Shown in pieces: positions 14,669 through 22,937 of a stretch of DNA of 48,007 nucleotides. Numbering within the stretch: the first letter of the stretch is position 1; each line of letters starts with the position of its first letter. A program made the translations under genes and the position numbers. Source of the stretch: an uncultured Lachnospiraceae bacterium (GTDB lineage: Bacteria > Bacillota > Clostridia > Lachnospirales > Lachnospiraceae); contig CAJUAA010000031.1 of the NCBI GenBank assembly GCA_910584205.1, positions 1-48,007 of the forward strand, given 5' to 3'. The notes below the pieces were generated by a model. The model saw only the letters and a list, made by a program, of their open reading frames with translations, did not search any database and had not been told where the DNA came from.

Positions 14669-15817
14669 ATGGGCAGAAAAGCAGACAGGACGGGATGGAA
14701 GAAGCGACAGAGCAGAGCCCTTATTTTTTTGTCTGGAATGATGATCTTCTGTGGATGCGGTTTGTGGCTGAACGGATGCGGCAGCCGCACGGAAGGGGAA
14801 GGCAGGCTGGAAGCCGGGACGGAGTCCGTCCAGGACGGCGTGGAGCAGGAAAATATGCTGCGGGCGGTGGATTTTGACCACGAGCTGGATGATTATGAGC
14901 CGTTGAAAAAGGAGTATAATTTCTACTTTACATATAAGATGGTCCACCCCTGGTGGGATGCGGTCGCGCTGGGGATCGAGGATGCGGCAGGACAGTATGA
15001 AGAGCAGGGAGTGACGATCCACTATGAGTATCTGGCGCCTGAAATCGTCTCTGCGCAGGACCAGATCCTCCGGCTGGAGGACGCGTCCCGGAGAGATTTT
15101 GATGTGATCGGCGTGGATGTGGCGGATGTGGATATGGTCACGCCGGCAATCAACCGCCTGATCGAAGCGGGCCAGAAGGTCATGACGTTTTCCAGTTCGG
15201 ATGCGGACAGGGAAAACGGATGCCATCGGATCGCCTATGTGGGCAATACGCACAATTATGAGGACGGGGCGGAACTGACAGAAGCGCTTTGCGGGAAACT
15301 GGGATACAGCGGAAAGGTAGCTCTCCTGATCGGAAGCAGGGGTGCGCCCTGCCATGAGGATCGGGCGCTGGGAGCGCGGGATGTGATTGCAAAATATATG
15401 AACATGGAGATCGTGGAGACGGTGTATGATGAGGATTCTGTCGATAAGGCATACGAATACACACGGGAGATTCTGGGGCGTCATCCGGATCTTTCGGGCA
15501 TCATCTGCTGCAATATGAGCAATCCGGTCGGTGCGGCAAGGGCGGTCATCGAAGCCGGACGGGAGGATGAGATCGTGATCGTGGGGATGGATCATGATCA
15601 GGAGGCTCTTCAGTATTTGAGGGATGGCATCATCTATGCGCTGGGGGTTCAGGACTGCTATTCCATCGGGTTTGATACGGTACAGACAGCGGTCAGGATC
15701 GCCGACGGGCAGCTTCCGGGAGAAGCGTATCCGGAAAAGACAGAGGAGAGTACGACGATCATATATCAGGGCGGAGCAGCGACGATGCTGCGGATTCTGT
15801 ATGGGGAGATAGATTGA
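14669..15817 (+). CDS. Periplasmic-binding-protein-like lipoprotein (RbsB type), probable sensor
   Basis: A 382-residue exported protein. The N-terminus is basic, then hydrophobic (ALIFLSGMMIFCGCGLWL), ending in a lipobox LNGC with Cys37. The rest is a type 1 sugar-binding fold: YKMVHPWWDAVALGIEDAA, DFDVIGVDVADVDMVTPAINRLIEAGQKVMTFSS, YVGNTHNYEDGA and IVGMDHDQEALQYLRDG are the expected strands and hinges. ATG 14669 follows GGAGG at 14654-14658. No ABC transporter permease or ATPase is nearby. The next gene, a membrane hybrid kinase, begins 20 bases downstream, so I infer that this protein captures a small ligand, perhaps a sugar or autoinducer, and presents it to the kinase. The ligand cannot be told. 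Confidence 0.82.
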   Translation: MGRKADRTGWKKRQSRALIFLSGMMIFCGCGLWLNGCGSRTEGEGRLEAGTESVQDGVEQENMLRAVDFDHELDDYEPLKKEYNFYFTYKMVHPWWDAVALGIEDAAGQYEEQGVTIHYEYLAPEIVSAQDQILRLEDASRRDFDVIGVDVADVDMVTPAINRLIEAGQKVMTFSSSDADRENGCHRIAYVGNTHNYEDGAELTEALCGKLGYSGKVALLIGSRGAPCHEDRALGARDVIAKYMNMEIVETVYDEDSVDKAYEYTREILGRHPDLSGIICCNMSNPVGAARAVIEAGREDEIVIVGMDHDQEALQYLRDGIIYALGVQDCYSIGFDTVQTAVRIADGQLPGEAYPEKTEESTTIIYQGGAATMLRILYGEID

Positions 15818-15837
15818 AGAATGGCAGGAGCAGAAAA

Positions 15838-18800
15838 ATGGATCAGTTAAAGCGTGAGAATACAACGATCAAGAAAGAACAGAGACTTCGGACGGTTGCC
15901 TATGCCGTATGGGGAGGCCTGGCCATTGCGGCGGTCCTTCTTCTGACTACGGTCTGGGTGTCCGGCAGTGCGGGAACAGGTACGGATCAGGCGGTAAACA
16001 AAGTCAGCGAGTTTTATCTGGAGGAGCTGGCGGGCCGGAGAGCCCAGGTTATTTCCGAAGAACTGAAAAATTATTTTGTCTGTATGGAGCGTGCGCTTGA
16101 GATACTGGAGGACGAGGACCTGGAGTCTCAGGAAACACTGCGCCGTTTTCTCAGAAAGATGAAGACACTGTATGGCGTGGCAAAATTTGCCATGGTGGAC
16201 GAAAACGACATTGTTTACACAGAACACAGTACGGTTTCAGGACTCAGCAGATACCATTTTCTGGCAGGGGAACTGACGGAGCCGGTGATCAGTACGGTAA
16301 ACCTGTATGGAGCGAAAAAACAGGTGCTCTTTGCGGTTCCTGTGGAGCATGTGGTCTTCCAGGGCGTACGGATCAAGGCATGCTTTCTGGAGGTCAATAT
16401 TGCCGAGATGATGAGTTCTCTGACACTGCAGACCAGTGACAGGACATATTACAATCTTTATTACCGGAACGGAGAGAGCCTGACAGAGGAGAACTTCGGT
16501 TATCTTACAGCGGGAAACAACCTTCTTACTGCACTGAGGGACGCAGAAATGGAGACGGAGTCCGATTATGAGAAACTGACCGGGGATTTTTTGGATGGCA
16601 GATCGGGGCAGATCTCTTTTACCTATCAGGGTATGAAGGAGGATCTCTGCTATATTCCGGTGGAGGGAACCAACTGGATGCTGACGATCCTGATCCGGGA
16701 TAATGTGATCAGCGGACAGATCAGCTCCATCAGCGCCGGCATGATAAGACGGGGAATCATTCAGATTTTCATTACGGTCGTCTCCATGCTGGTCGTTTTT
16801 CTGATTCTGATCCATCAGTCCCGGAAGAACGCCATGGCGCTTCTGGAACAGGAAAAGGCCAATGGAAATCGGATTCGGGCGGCTTATGCTCAGATCGAGA
16901 GAGAACGGACCGCCATGGAAAACATTCAGGCAGCCATGGGTTCCGGACTGTGGAGCATGGAATTTAATGAACAGGCGAAGCTGATTTCCTGCACATGGAG
17001 CGAGGTTTTCCGGAAGATGCTGGGGTATGAGAGCGAAGAGGATTTTCCGAACCGGCTGGAATCGTGGTCCGATCTGCTGCACAAGGACGACAGGGAACAG
17101 GTCATAAAGGAATACTGGGATACGGTAAAGGATTATTCCGGGGAGAAGACCTATAATGTGGAGTATCGTCTGCTTACAAAGCATGCCGGATGGAGATGGT
17201 TTCACGCGGCCGGAAGGCTGTCCAGGCGCGGGGACGGTTCTCCGATCACCTTTGTGGGCCTGTTTGTGGACATTGATGATGAGAAAAAGCTGGAGGAGCA
17301 GCTGGAGAAGCAGAAAGTTGATCTGGAAGATGCACTGGCGGCGGCGCAGCACGCCAACCGGGCGAAGACCACATTTTTGAACAACATGTCCCATGATATT
17401 CGGACGCCCATGAATGCGATCATAGGATTTACGTCGCTTGCGGCAGCCCATATGGACAATCGGGAGCAGGTGCAGGCTTACCTGTCCAAGATTGCCACAT
17501 CCAGCAACCATCTGCTCAGTCTGATTAATGATGTGCTGGATATGAGCCGCATCGAGAGCGGCAAGGTGAAAATTGAAGAGAAAGAGACATCGCTTCCGGA
17601 GATCATGCATGACCTGAGAACCATTGTGCAGGCGGATATCACATCCAGGCAGCTGGAATTTTATATTGATACGGCTGATGTGGTGAACGAACATATTCTG
17701 TGTGACCGGCTCAGGCTGAATCAGGTTTTCCTGAACCTTCTGAGTAATGCCATGAAATTTACGAAACCCGGCGGCATTGTGGGGGTCCGCATCCTGCAGA
17801 AGGGAAATGCGGTAAACGGTTACGCATCCTATGAATTTCAGATAAAGGATACAGGAATCGGCATGAGCCAGGAATTTCTGGAGCATGTCTTTGAACCTTT
17901 TGAGAGGGAACGGACGAGTACGGTCAGCGGGATACAGGGAACCGGTCTGGGTATGGCGATTACCAAAAATATCGTGGACATGATGGATGGTACGATTTCT
18001 GTGGCCAGTGAGGTGGGAAAGGGAACGACCTTTACCGTGGCACTGCGGTTCAGGATCTGCTCCGGTCCGGTAGAGCAGGCGGTTATCCCGCAGCTTCAGG
18101 GGCTTCGTGCGCTTGTGGTGGATGATGATTTCAATACCTGTTCCAGCGTGACCAAGATGCTGTCTACCATCGGTATGCGGCCGGACTGGACCACATCCGG
18201 CAAGGAAGCAGTGCTTCGTGTACAGCTTGCCGGCGAGCAGGAAGACGAGTATGCCGCCTACATCATAGACTGGCTGATGCCCGACATGAACGGGCTGGAA
18301 GTGGTGAGGCGGATCCGGAGTATTGTGGGGGATGAGAAGCTGATCATCATTCTGACGGCCTATGACTGGTCGGATATTGAAGAAGAGGCGCGGGAAGCGG
18401 GCGTTACGGCTTTCTGTTCCAAGCCGATTTTCCTGTCCGAATTAAGAAAGGTATTGGAATCTCCGTTTACGGATGAACCCGAGGAAGACATCGTTCCGGA
18501 GGACCATGCATGTTTTGAAGGGAAGCGTATCCTGCTGGTGGAGGACAATGAACTGAATCAGGAAATTACGGTGGAAATTTTGCAGGAGGCGGGATTTGTG
18601 ATCGAGGTGGCGGATGACGGAGCCGTCGCGGTGGAGAAGATGAGCCAGGCAGACCCCGGACGGTATGAGCTGATCCTGATGGATATCCAGATGCCGCTCA
18701 TGAACGGTTATGAAGCCACCAGGCGGATCCGGGCAATGGATGATCCAGAGATCGCCGGTATCCCAATCATAGCCATGACCGCCAATGCGTTCGAAGAGGA

Positions 18801-18897
18801 CAGACAGGAGGCGCTGGAGGCGGGGATGAACGGCCACATCGCCAAACCCATTGACGTTCCGAAGCTTCTGGAGCTTCTGCGGGAACTGCTGAGATGA
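15838..18897 (+). CDS. Membrane hybrid sensor histidine kinase with two receiver domains
   Basis: 1019 residues. A first membrane helix (about 17-42) and a second (about 305-328) bracket an extracellular sensor of some 260 residues. Then come a PAS domain (about 360-485), a dimerisation/phosphoacceptor domain with His519 in NMSHDIRTPMNAI, the ATPase domain (N box NQVFLNLLSNAMKFT, G1 DTGIGM, G2 GTGLGM), a receiver with Asp811 in IIDWLMPDMNG, and a second receiver with Asp949 in LILMDIQMPLMNG. No output domain is fused. ATG 15838 is preferred (AGGAG at 15826-15830) over a TTG overlapping the upstream stop. The lipoprotein upstream is the likely ligand carrier. The TIR/FHA gene starts 26 bases after the stop, making it a candidate output. 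Confidence 0.92.
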   Translation: MDQLKRENTTIKKEQRLRTVAYAVWGGLAIAAVLLLTTVWVSGSAGTGTDQAVNKVSEFYLEELAGRRAQVISEELKNYFVCMERALEILEDEDLESQETLRRFLRKMKTLYGVAKFAMVDENDIVYTEHSTVSGLSRYHFLAGELTEPVISTVNLYGAKKQVLFAVPVEHVVFQGVRIKACFLEVNIAEMMSSLTLQTSDRTYYNLYYRNGESLTEENFGYLTAGNNLLTALRDAEMETESDYEKLTGDFLDGRSGQISFTYQGMKEDLCYIPVEGTNWMLTILIRDNVISGQISSISAGMIRRGIIQIFITVVSMLVVFLILIHQSRKNAMALLEQEKANGNRIRAAYAQIERERTAMENIQAAMGSGLWSMEFNEQAKLISCTWSEVFRKMLGYESEEDFPNRLESWSDLLHKDDREQVIKEYWDTVKDYSGEKTYNVEYRLLTKHAGWRWFHAAGRLSRRGDGSPITFVGLFVDIDDEKKLEEQLEKQKVDLEDALAAAQHANRAKTTFLNNMSHDIRTPMNAIIGFTSLAAAHMDNREQVQAYLSKIATSSNHLLSLINDVLDMSRIESGKVKIEEKETSLPEIMHDLRTIVQADITSRQLEFYIDTADVVNEHILCDRLRLNQVFLNLLSNAMKFTKPGGIVGVRILQKGNAVNGYASYEFQIKDTGIGMSQEFLEHVFEPFERERTSTVSGIQGTGLGMAITKNIVDMMDGTISVASEVGKGTTFTVALRFRICSGPVEQAVIPQLQGLRALVVDDDFNTCSSVTKMLSTIGMRPDWTTSGKEAVLRVQLAGEQEDEYAAYIIDWLMPDMNGLEVVRRIRSIVGDEKLIIILTAYDWSDIEEEAREAGVTAFCSKPIFLSELRKVLESPFTDEPEEDIVPEDHACFEGKRILLVEDNELNQEITVEILQEAGFVIEVADDGAVAVEKMSQADPGRYELILMDIQMPLMNGYEATRRIRAMDDPEIAGIPIIAMTANAFEEDRQEALEAGMNGHIAKPIDVPKLLELLRELLR

Positions 18898-18923
18898 CGC
18901 GGACCGACACAGGAGGAGAACGT

Positions 18924-20579
18924 ATGTTTATGGAAAATGGCGGCGGGATGTATGAGGGAAATGATCCCTATTTGTTTATCAGTTATTCTCATCGGGATTA
19001 TAATTGTTTGAATGAAATAAAAGTATTGCTGGAAACACACCATATTCGGTTCTGGTATGACAATGGTCTGCATTCTGGTGATGACTGGAATCTTGTCATT
19101 GCGAAACGACTGAAGGATGCAGCGGCCTGTCTTCTCCTTTTGTCTCCGGAATCTGCAGAATCTGAATACGTTAAAAATGAATTGAATTTTGCGCTCAGCC
19201 GTCGGATTCCAATCCATACACTGCTGCTTGACCGCTTTCCGATTCCGATTGATATTGAGATGATGCTTGGTCGGCTTCAGATGATAGAACGAGTGGATGG
19301 TTATGAAAACAGGCTGTTAAAATCAATTCCTCCGGAGTTGTATACAACCTCCTCCTGTAAGGAGGAAAAGGAAGGGGAACATCCATTATATCAGGTCACG
19401 GAAGAACTGATGAACCGTCAGGGAACGGTTACCTGTCTTGGCCGGCATAAAAAATTAGAGTATCAAGTGCTGATTCAAAAGGAGACTGTGAAATTGTCTG
19501 ATAAGAATGAAGCGCTTGAGCAGGTGAAAATGATAAGTGGTTTATCACATCCACTGTTTCCCCAAATATATGATGTTGTCTTTGAAAAAGACCGGATATG
19601 GACATATCAGGAATATCGAGGGGAACAGTTTCTGGATCAGTATCTGGAAAAGCATGAACTGACAGAAGACAAAATTATGGAATGGATTCTTTCAATTATT
19701 GACGGAATGGAATATCTGTTCCGGCTTAATCTTGGATTCAGGGATTTGCCGCATGGCAGTATGGTTGTGCTGAATGGGAACAGAATCGGGATGTTCCGCC
19801 TGCAGAATCTGTATTATGGTGTATTGAAACTTCAACCGGATACAAGGCAGTATTATTTTGAGAAGGAAGTGGAAGAAATTGCAGTTTTACTGTATCAGAT
19901 CTGCACAAGAGAAATACCGATTCGTCCATTTAGAATCATTGACGATAATCGGTTCAGCTCGAGATTTTTAAATAAAGTAAATTTGGTGGTTCAGAAATGT
20001 GCAAAAGAGCAGGGGAGAACAGGATATATAGATTTTCAGGAGATAAAAGATGATATCGTATGCAACAGACTGAAAATGCGGGATTTAAAATTTCTTAATC
20101 AACGCAGAAAGAAACTTTGTCAATATGAACAGGAGAAGGAAAGATGTCTGCAGAAATTTATAGATGATGACTGTCAGGCGGAAATAAAAATAAGAAGAAA
20201 CAGTCTGGAAAAGGAATATGGATTGGAAGATACAGTTCTGTTGGGCGATGTAATGGAGAATTTGGCGGACAGCGGCTGTGCAATCCGCATTATAATCTGT
20301 TCGACCGGACAGCTGTTTGAGTTTGCCAAAGATGCCGTGGTGATAGGACGGACAGCCGACTGTGACCTGGCATTGAATCAGCCTTCAATCAGTCGACGCC
20401 ATATAAGGATCAGTAAAGATGTGTCGGGGACATATTATATTGAGGACTTGAATACAAAAAATGGAACGTATCTAATAACTGATAATACGGAAACGATGCG
20501 GATTCCTGTGGGAGAAAAAGTGAAAATTTCTGCGAACAGTATGTTTTCGGCAGGATGTATTCGCTTTAAATTATTATAA
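18924..20579 (+). CDS. TIR / degenerate protein kinase / FHA fusion protein
   Basis: 551 residues with an unusual domain order. Residues about 14-135 form a TIR domain (YLFISYSHRDYN, FWYDNGLHSGDDW, then LSPESAESEYVKNEL with a candidate catalytic Glu86). Residues about 165-385 look like a eukaryotic-type kinase: ISGLSHPLFPQIYDVVFEKDRIWTYQEY resembles the N-lobe and hinge. However, HRDLKPxN reads FRDLPHGSM (272-280) and DFG reads GMF, so catalysis is unlikely. A charged helical segment (385-435) follows, then an FHA domain (455-551) with VIGRTADCDL, SISRRHI (488-494) and KNGTY (512-516), all the phosphothreonine-binding landmarks. ATG 18924 has GGAGG at 18912-18916. The gene is visibly more AT-rich than the kinase 26 bases upstream and ends just before a tRNA gene. 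Immune effector or signalling roles are both possible. Confidence 0.85.
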   Translation: MFMENGGGMYEGNDPYLFISYSHRDYNCLNEIKVLLETHHIRFWYDNGLHSGDDWNLVIAKRLKDAAACLLLLSPESAESEYVKNELNFALSRRIPIHTLLLDRFPIPIDIEMMLGRLQMIERVDGYENRLLKSIPPELYTTSSCKEEKEGEHPLYQVTEELMNRQGTVTCLGRHKKLEYQVLIQKETVKLSDKNEALEQVKMISGLSHPLFPQIYDVVFEKDRIWTYQEYRGEQFLDQYLEKHELTEDKIMEWILSIIDGMEYLFRLNLGFRDLPHGSMVVLNGNRIGMFRLQNLYYGVLKLQPDTRQYYFEKEVEEIAVLLYQICTREIPIRPFRIIDDNRFSSRFLNKVNLVVQKCAKEQGRTGYIDFQEIKDDIVCNRLKMRDLKFLNQRRKKLCQYEQEKERCLQKFIDDDCQAEIKIRRNSLEKEYGLEDTVLLGDVMENLADSGCAIRIIICSTGQLFEFAKDAVVIGRTADCDLALNQPSISRRHIRISKDVSGTYYIEDLNTKNGTYLITDNTETMRIPVGEKVKISANSMFSAGCIRFKLL

Positions 20580-20625
20580 GTATGTACGTAGTCCCCAGTT
20601 CCCCAGGTTCTCTGCAGAAAAAGAT

Positions 20626-20654
20626 TTGCATTTTACAGAAAGCTGTGCTATAAT
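20626..20654 (+). promoter_or_regulatory. tRNA-Val promoter
   Basis: TTGCAT (20626-20631) and a perfect TATAAT (20649-20654) are 17 bases apart. The tRNA begins 9 bases after the -10. This is the best-looking housekeeping promoter in the core region. Confidence 0.85.
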
Positions 20655-20663
20655 CAGATGCAT

Positions 20664-20736
20664 GGAGATATAGCTCAGCTGGGAGAGCATCTGCTTGACG
20701 TGTAGAGGGTCACAGGTTCGAGTCCTGCTATCTCCA
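20664..20736 (+). tRNA. tRNA-Val (anticodon GAC)
   Basis: The acceptor GGAGATA pairs with TATCTCC (20729-20735). The D arm (GCTCAGCTGGGAGAGC), an anticodon loop TTGACGT with anticodon GAC, and the T arm CACAGGTTCGAGTCCTG are all present. GAC reads GUC valine codons. The CCA tail is not encoded. A clear promoter and terminator flank it, so it is a single-gene unit. Confidence 0.93.
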
Positions 20737-20739
20737 TTG

Positions 20740-20768
20740 AAAAAGTGGCCTTGTTTGGCTGCTTTTTT
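20740..20768 (+). terminator. Terminator of tRNA-Val
   Basis: AAAAAGTGGCC (20740-20750) pairs with GGCTGCTTTTT (20757-20767), allowing two G-U pairs, and ends in a T-run. It separates the tRNA from the RyR-domain gene. Confidence 0.75.
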
Positions 20769-20853
20769 CTTTTTCATTCAACATTCCGTGTTGCATGGGC
20801 GGCGGGAAAGAGTTGTTTGGGCATGAACAGGAGAAGAGGACAGGAGGGATCAT

Positions 20854-21135
20854 ATGTATCAACCGAGGCCGCTGGATACAGAAGGGGTGGAACTGCCGGA
20901 AGAGCTGCTGGAACTGACGGAAAAGATTGCGGAGAACGTCCATGAGGTGTGGGCGGCGGGCCGGATGGCGGAAGGCTGGACGTACGGGGAGACGACGGAC
21001 ATAGAGGGGAAGAAGACACCGCTGCTCGTTCCCTATGAGGATCTTCCGGAAAGTGAAAAAGAGTACGACCGGAATACCGCGCTCGGAACGCTGAAACTGA
21101 TCGTCCGAATGGGTTATACCATAAAGAAAACATGA
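20854..21135 (+). CDS. RyR-domain protein
   Basis: A 93-residue cytosolic protein consisting almost only of a RyR (ryanodine receptor repeat) domain: VHEVWAAGRMAEGWTYGE, then TPLLVPYEDLPESEKEYDRNT and a final helix TLKLIVRMGYTI match the family consensus closely. ATG 20854 has AGGAGGG at 20842-20848. In animals the domain is part of calcium channels; in bacteria it stands alone or joins signalling proteins, and its ligand is not settled. It has its own terminator-like hairpin (21135-21167) and is separated from the TIR gene by the tRNA, so shared transcription is unlikely despite the closeness. Confidence 0.85.
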   Translation: MYQPRPLDTEGVELPEELLELTEKIAENVHEVWAAGRMAEGWTYGETTDIEGKKTPLLVPYEDLPESEKEYDRNTALGTLKLIVRMGYTIKKT

Positions 21136-21167
21136 CGGAAGCTGCCGCGTACTGCGGCGGCTTCCGT
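21135..21167. terminator. Hairpin between RyR gene and anti-sigma gene
   Basis: ACGGAAGC (21135-21142) pairs with GCTTCCGT (21160-21167), and inner GCCGC pairs with GCGGC. It lies between convergent genes; the T tract is poor, so strength is uncertain. Confidence 0.55.
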
Positions 21168-21188
21168 CGTGTTCCGGACAATTTCCGG

Positions 21189-22124
21189 TTATGCTTCCGG
21201 CCTTCGTTCCTCTACAATGGAGGGGTCGTCTGTCCATTCCCCGGTCCGGTAATCAAAAAAGTGGACCGTGTGCGGCTCCTTTAGTGATACCCAGATCTCA
21301 AAATCTGCAGGTTCCAGATCGCCGTCGGTGACGATGGTATCATTCCAGGACCACCAGACTGCGCCATCTCCCACTATGTAATCCAGATAGAAGGTCAGCC
21401 CCTCCTGCCCGTCATACAGATCAATGCCGGAAGCGCAGGAAAGCGCGGACTTGTCCGGATCCATGGAAGAAACGGTCTTACGGATCGCCTCCTCCATCTG
21501 CAGGATCAGCTCGTAGTGGTCGGTTTTCCAGCTGTAGATGGTGGAACGGTCATATTTGGGGCAGGCAAGACAGACATCCATTCCCTTTGCGTCCGGGATC
21601 GTAAGCGTGAAATCATGCGTCTCGGAGGTAAACGGGAGCGCTTCCGTCTCGTAGACCAGCACATTGATGAGCGTGTCCTCCTCGCTGTCCTTTTCCCAGA
21701 CGACTTTTTGGATGTTGACGTTCTGCGCGTGCCCCTGGATGGTCAGGCAGTCGGTTTTCTCGTCGTAGGTGCAGGACACCTGGTCAATCCAGTGGGTGCC
21801 TACCGGGTTTCCGATGACGAACAGCATGAGAAAGCCGGAGAGAACGCCGCAGAAAAGCAGCGTGCAGACGCCGATCAGGAGCAGCTTTAGATGTCTGTTG
21901 CGTCGGCAGAGCTTTCGGAAACCATCCAGGGCGCGGCGTTCTTCCGAGGAGGATTCCTCTTCAAACAGTTCTTCTTTCATCTGATTGTAGATTTTTTCAC
22001 AATCTTTGCAGCCGGCCAGATGGTCCGTTACCGCTTCCGTTCCTGCGTCGCTCAACAAATGTTCCGTATATCCGGGAAGCAGATCCCGGATGATGTCACA
22101 GTTTTGAATCGTCGTGTCTTTCAT
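21189..22124 (-). CDS. Anti-sigma factor with zinc-finger domain and one membrane helix
   Basis: 311 residues. The N-terminal zf-HC2 domain (about 1-45) has Cys9 and the H-x3-C-x2-C motif HLAGCKDC that holds zinc and binds the sigma factor. A single membrane helix at about 79-105 (LKLLLIGVCTLLFCGVLSGF) is followed by a long extracytoplasmic region (about 110-311) of unknown fold, which is presumably the sensor. The start lies inside the sigma gene (29-base overlap) with GAGGAG upstream, so the two are co-translated. It should hold the ECF sigma factor at the membrane until an envelope signal arrives. The signal is not evident. Confidence 0.88.
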   Translation of the reverse strand: MKDTTIQNCDIIRDLLPGYTEHLLSDAGTEAVTDHLAGCKDCEKIYNQMKEELFEEESSSEERRALDGFRKLCRRNRHLKLLLIGVCTLLFCGVLSGFLMLFVIGNPVGTHWIDQVSCTYDEKTDCLTIQGHAQNVNIQKVVWEKDSEEDTLINVLVYETEALPFTSETHDFTLTIPDAKGMDVCLACPKYDRSTIYSWKTDHYELILQMEEAIRKTVSSMDPDKSALSCASGIDLYDGQEGLTFYLDYIVGDGAVWWSWNDTIVTDGDLEPADFEIWVSLKEPHTVHFFDYRTGEWTDDPSIVEERRPEA

Positions 22125-22749
22125 ATTGCTTCAACTCCTCTCTGAGCTTCAGTTTGGCGCGGTAGAACGTGGTCCGCGCCCAGTTTTCACTTTTTTCAAG
22201 TATTTCTCCGATCTCCCGGAAGGACAGCTCGCCGGTGATGCGGTACAGGATCACCTCCCGTTCCTTTTCCGACAGCCTGTGGATGGAGCGGTAGAGTTCC
22301 ATCCGGTCTTCGTGCCGGAGGGCCTGGGTCTCGCCGTCGGGATGCTGTAGGTCCGGAAGAAATTCATCCAGCTCCACCGTCTCGGTGCGGTTCCGCCTGC
22401 GAAGCTCCTGCCAGAGCACATGCTTGGCGATCTGGCAGAGCCAGACGGACAGCTTGCAGGTGCCGTCGTAGCGGGAGATGGAGGTGACTGCCCGGAGAAA
22501 GGTTTCCTGCATCAGATCCTGGGACCACTGGGCGTCGTGGGTGCGCACATACAGAAACTGATAGACCATCCGCTCGTAGGTATGGTAGATCTGTTCCATG
22601 TCCGGTTTTTTATTCGATGCCGTATTCGGTTCCATGTCTGGTTCTTTGTTCCGCCTCATGTCCGGTTCTTGATTCGGTTCCGCGTTCGGTTTCGGGTCCG
22701 GTTTTATGTCCGGTTTTGGCTCTGTGGAGCCGGCGTATTTTCTCTTCAA
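22096..22749 (-). CDS. ECF RNA polymerase sigma factor with repetitive N-terminal tail
   Basis: 217 residues. Region 2 (VYQFLYVRTHDAQWSQDLMQETFLRA, about 63-90) and region 4 (LSEKEREVILYRITGELSFREIGEILEKSENWARTTFYRAK, split across about 158-200) are typical ECF. The first 50 residues are odd: a Pro/Asp/Glu/Lys/Asn tail of near-repeats such as KPDIKPDPKPN and EPNQEPDM. It comes from tandem degenerate 12-base units at about 22610-22725. The TTG at 22749 is well supported by a near-perfect AAAGGAGGTGA (22757-22767), so the tail is probably translated; otherwise the Met before EQIYHTYERMV would be the usual start. The operon continues into the anti-sigma gene. Confidence 0.88.
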   Translation of the reverse strand: MKRKYAGSTEPKPDIKPDPKPNAEPNQEPDMRRNKEPDMEPNTASNKKPDMEQIYHTYERMVYQFLYVRTHDAQWSQDLMQETFLRAVTSISRYDGTCKLSVWLCQIAKHVLWQELRRRNRTETVELDEFLPDLQHPDGETQALRHEDRMELYRSIHRLSEKEREVILYRITGELSFREIGEILEKSENWARTTFYRAKLKLREELKQYERHDDSKL

Positions 22750-22756
22750 TGGGCGT

Positions 22757-22767
22757 TCACCTCCTTT
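22757..22767 (-). promoter_or_regulatory. Ribosome binding site deciding the TTG start of the sigma gene
   Basis: Read on the minus strand, AAAGGAGGTGA is almost fully complementary to the 16S rRNA tail and lies 7 bases before TTG 22749. No comparable site precedes the internal ATG codons, so the repeat-rich tail should be part of the protein. Confidence 0.75.
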
Positions 22768-22937
22768 TGGTACTGCAGCTGCCGTGCGGAAGGATTCCTT
22801 CTACTTCTTATATCTCATTTCGGACGCGTTCGTTACAGAACGGATAAAAAATCTTCAGGAAAAATTTAGAGGAAAAATAGAAGATCCAGGTGTACAATAT
22901 TTATATGGCACGGCAACGGGACTGACAGGAGAGGCGA

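Noticed and set aside
20574..20777. Minus-strand frame across the tRNA-Val gene (contains SRTRTCDPLHVKQ)
   Set aside because: This is the well-known false protein made by reading a tRNA gene backwards; the tRNA fold and promoter explain the sequence.
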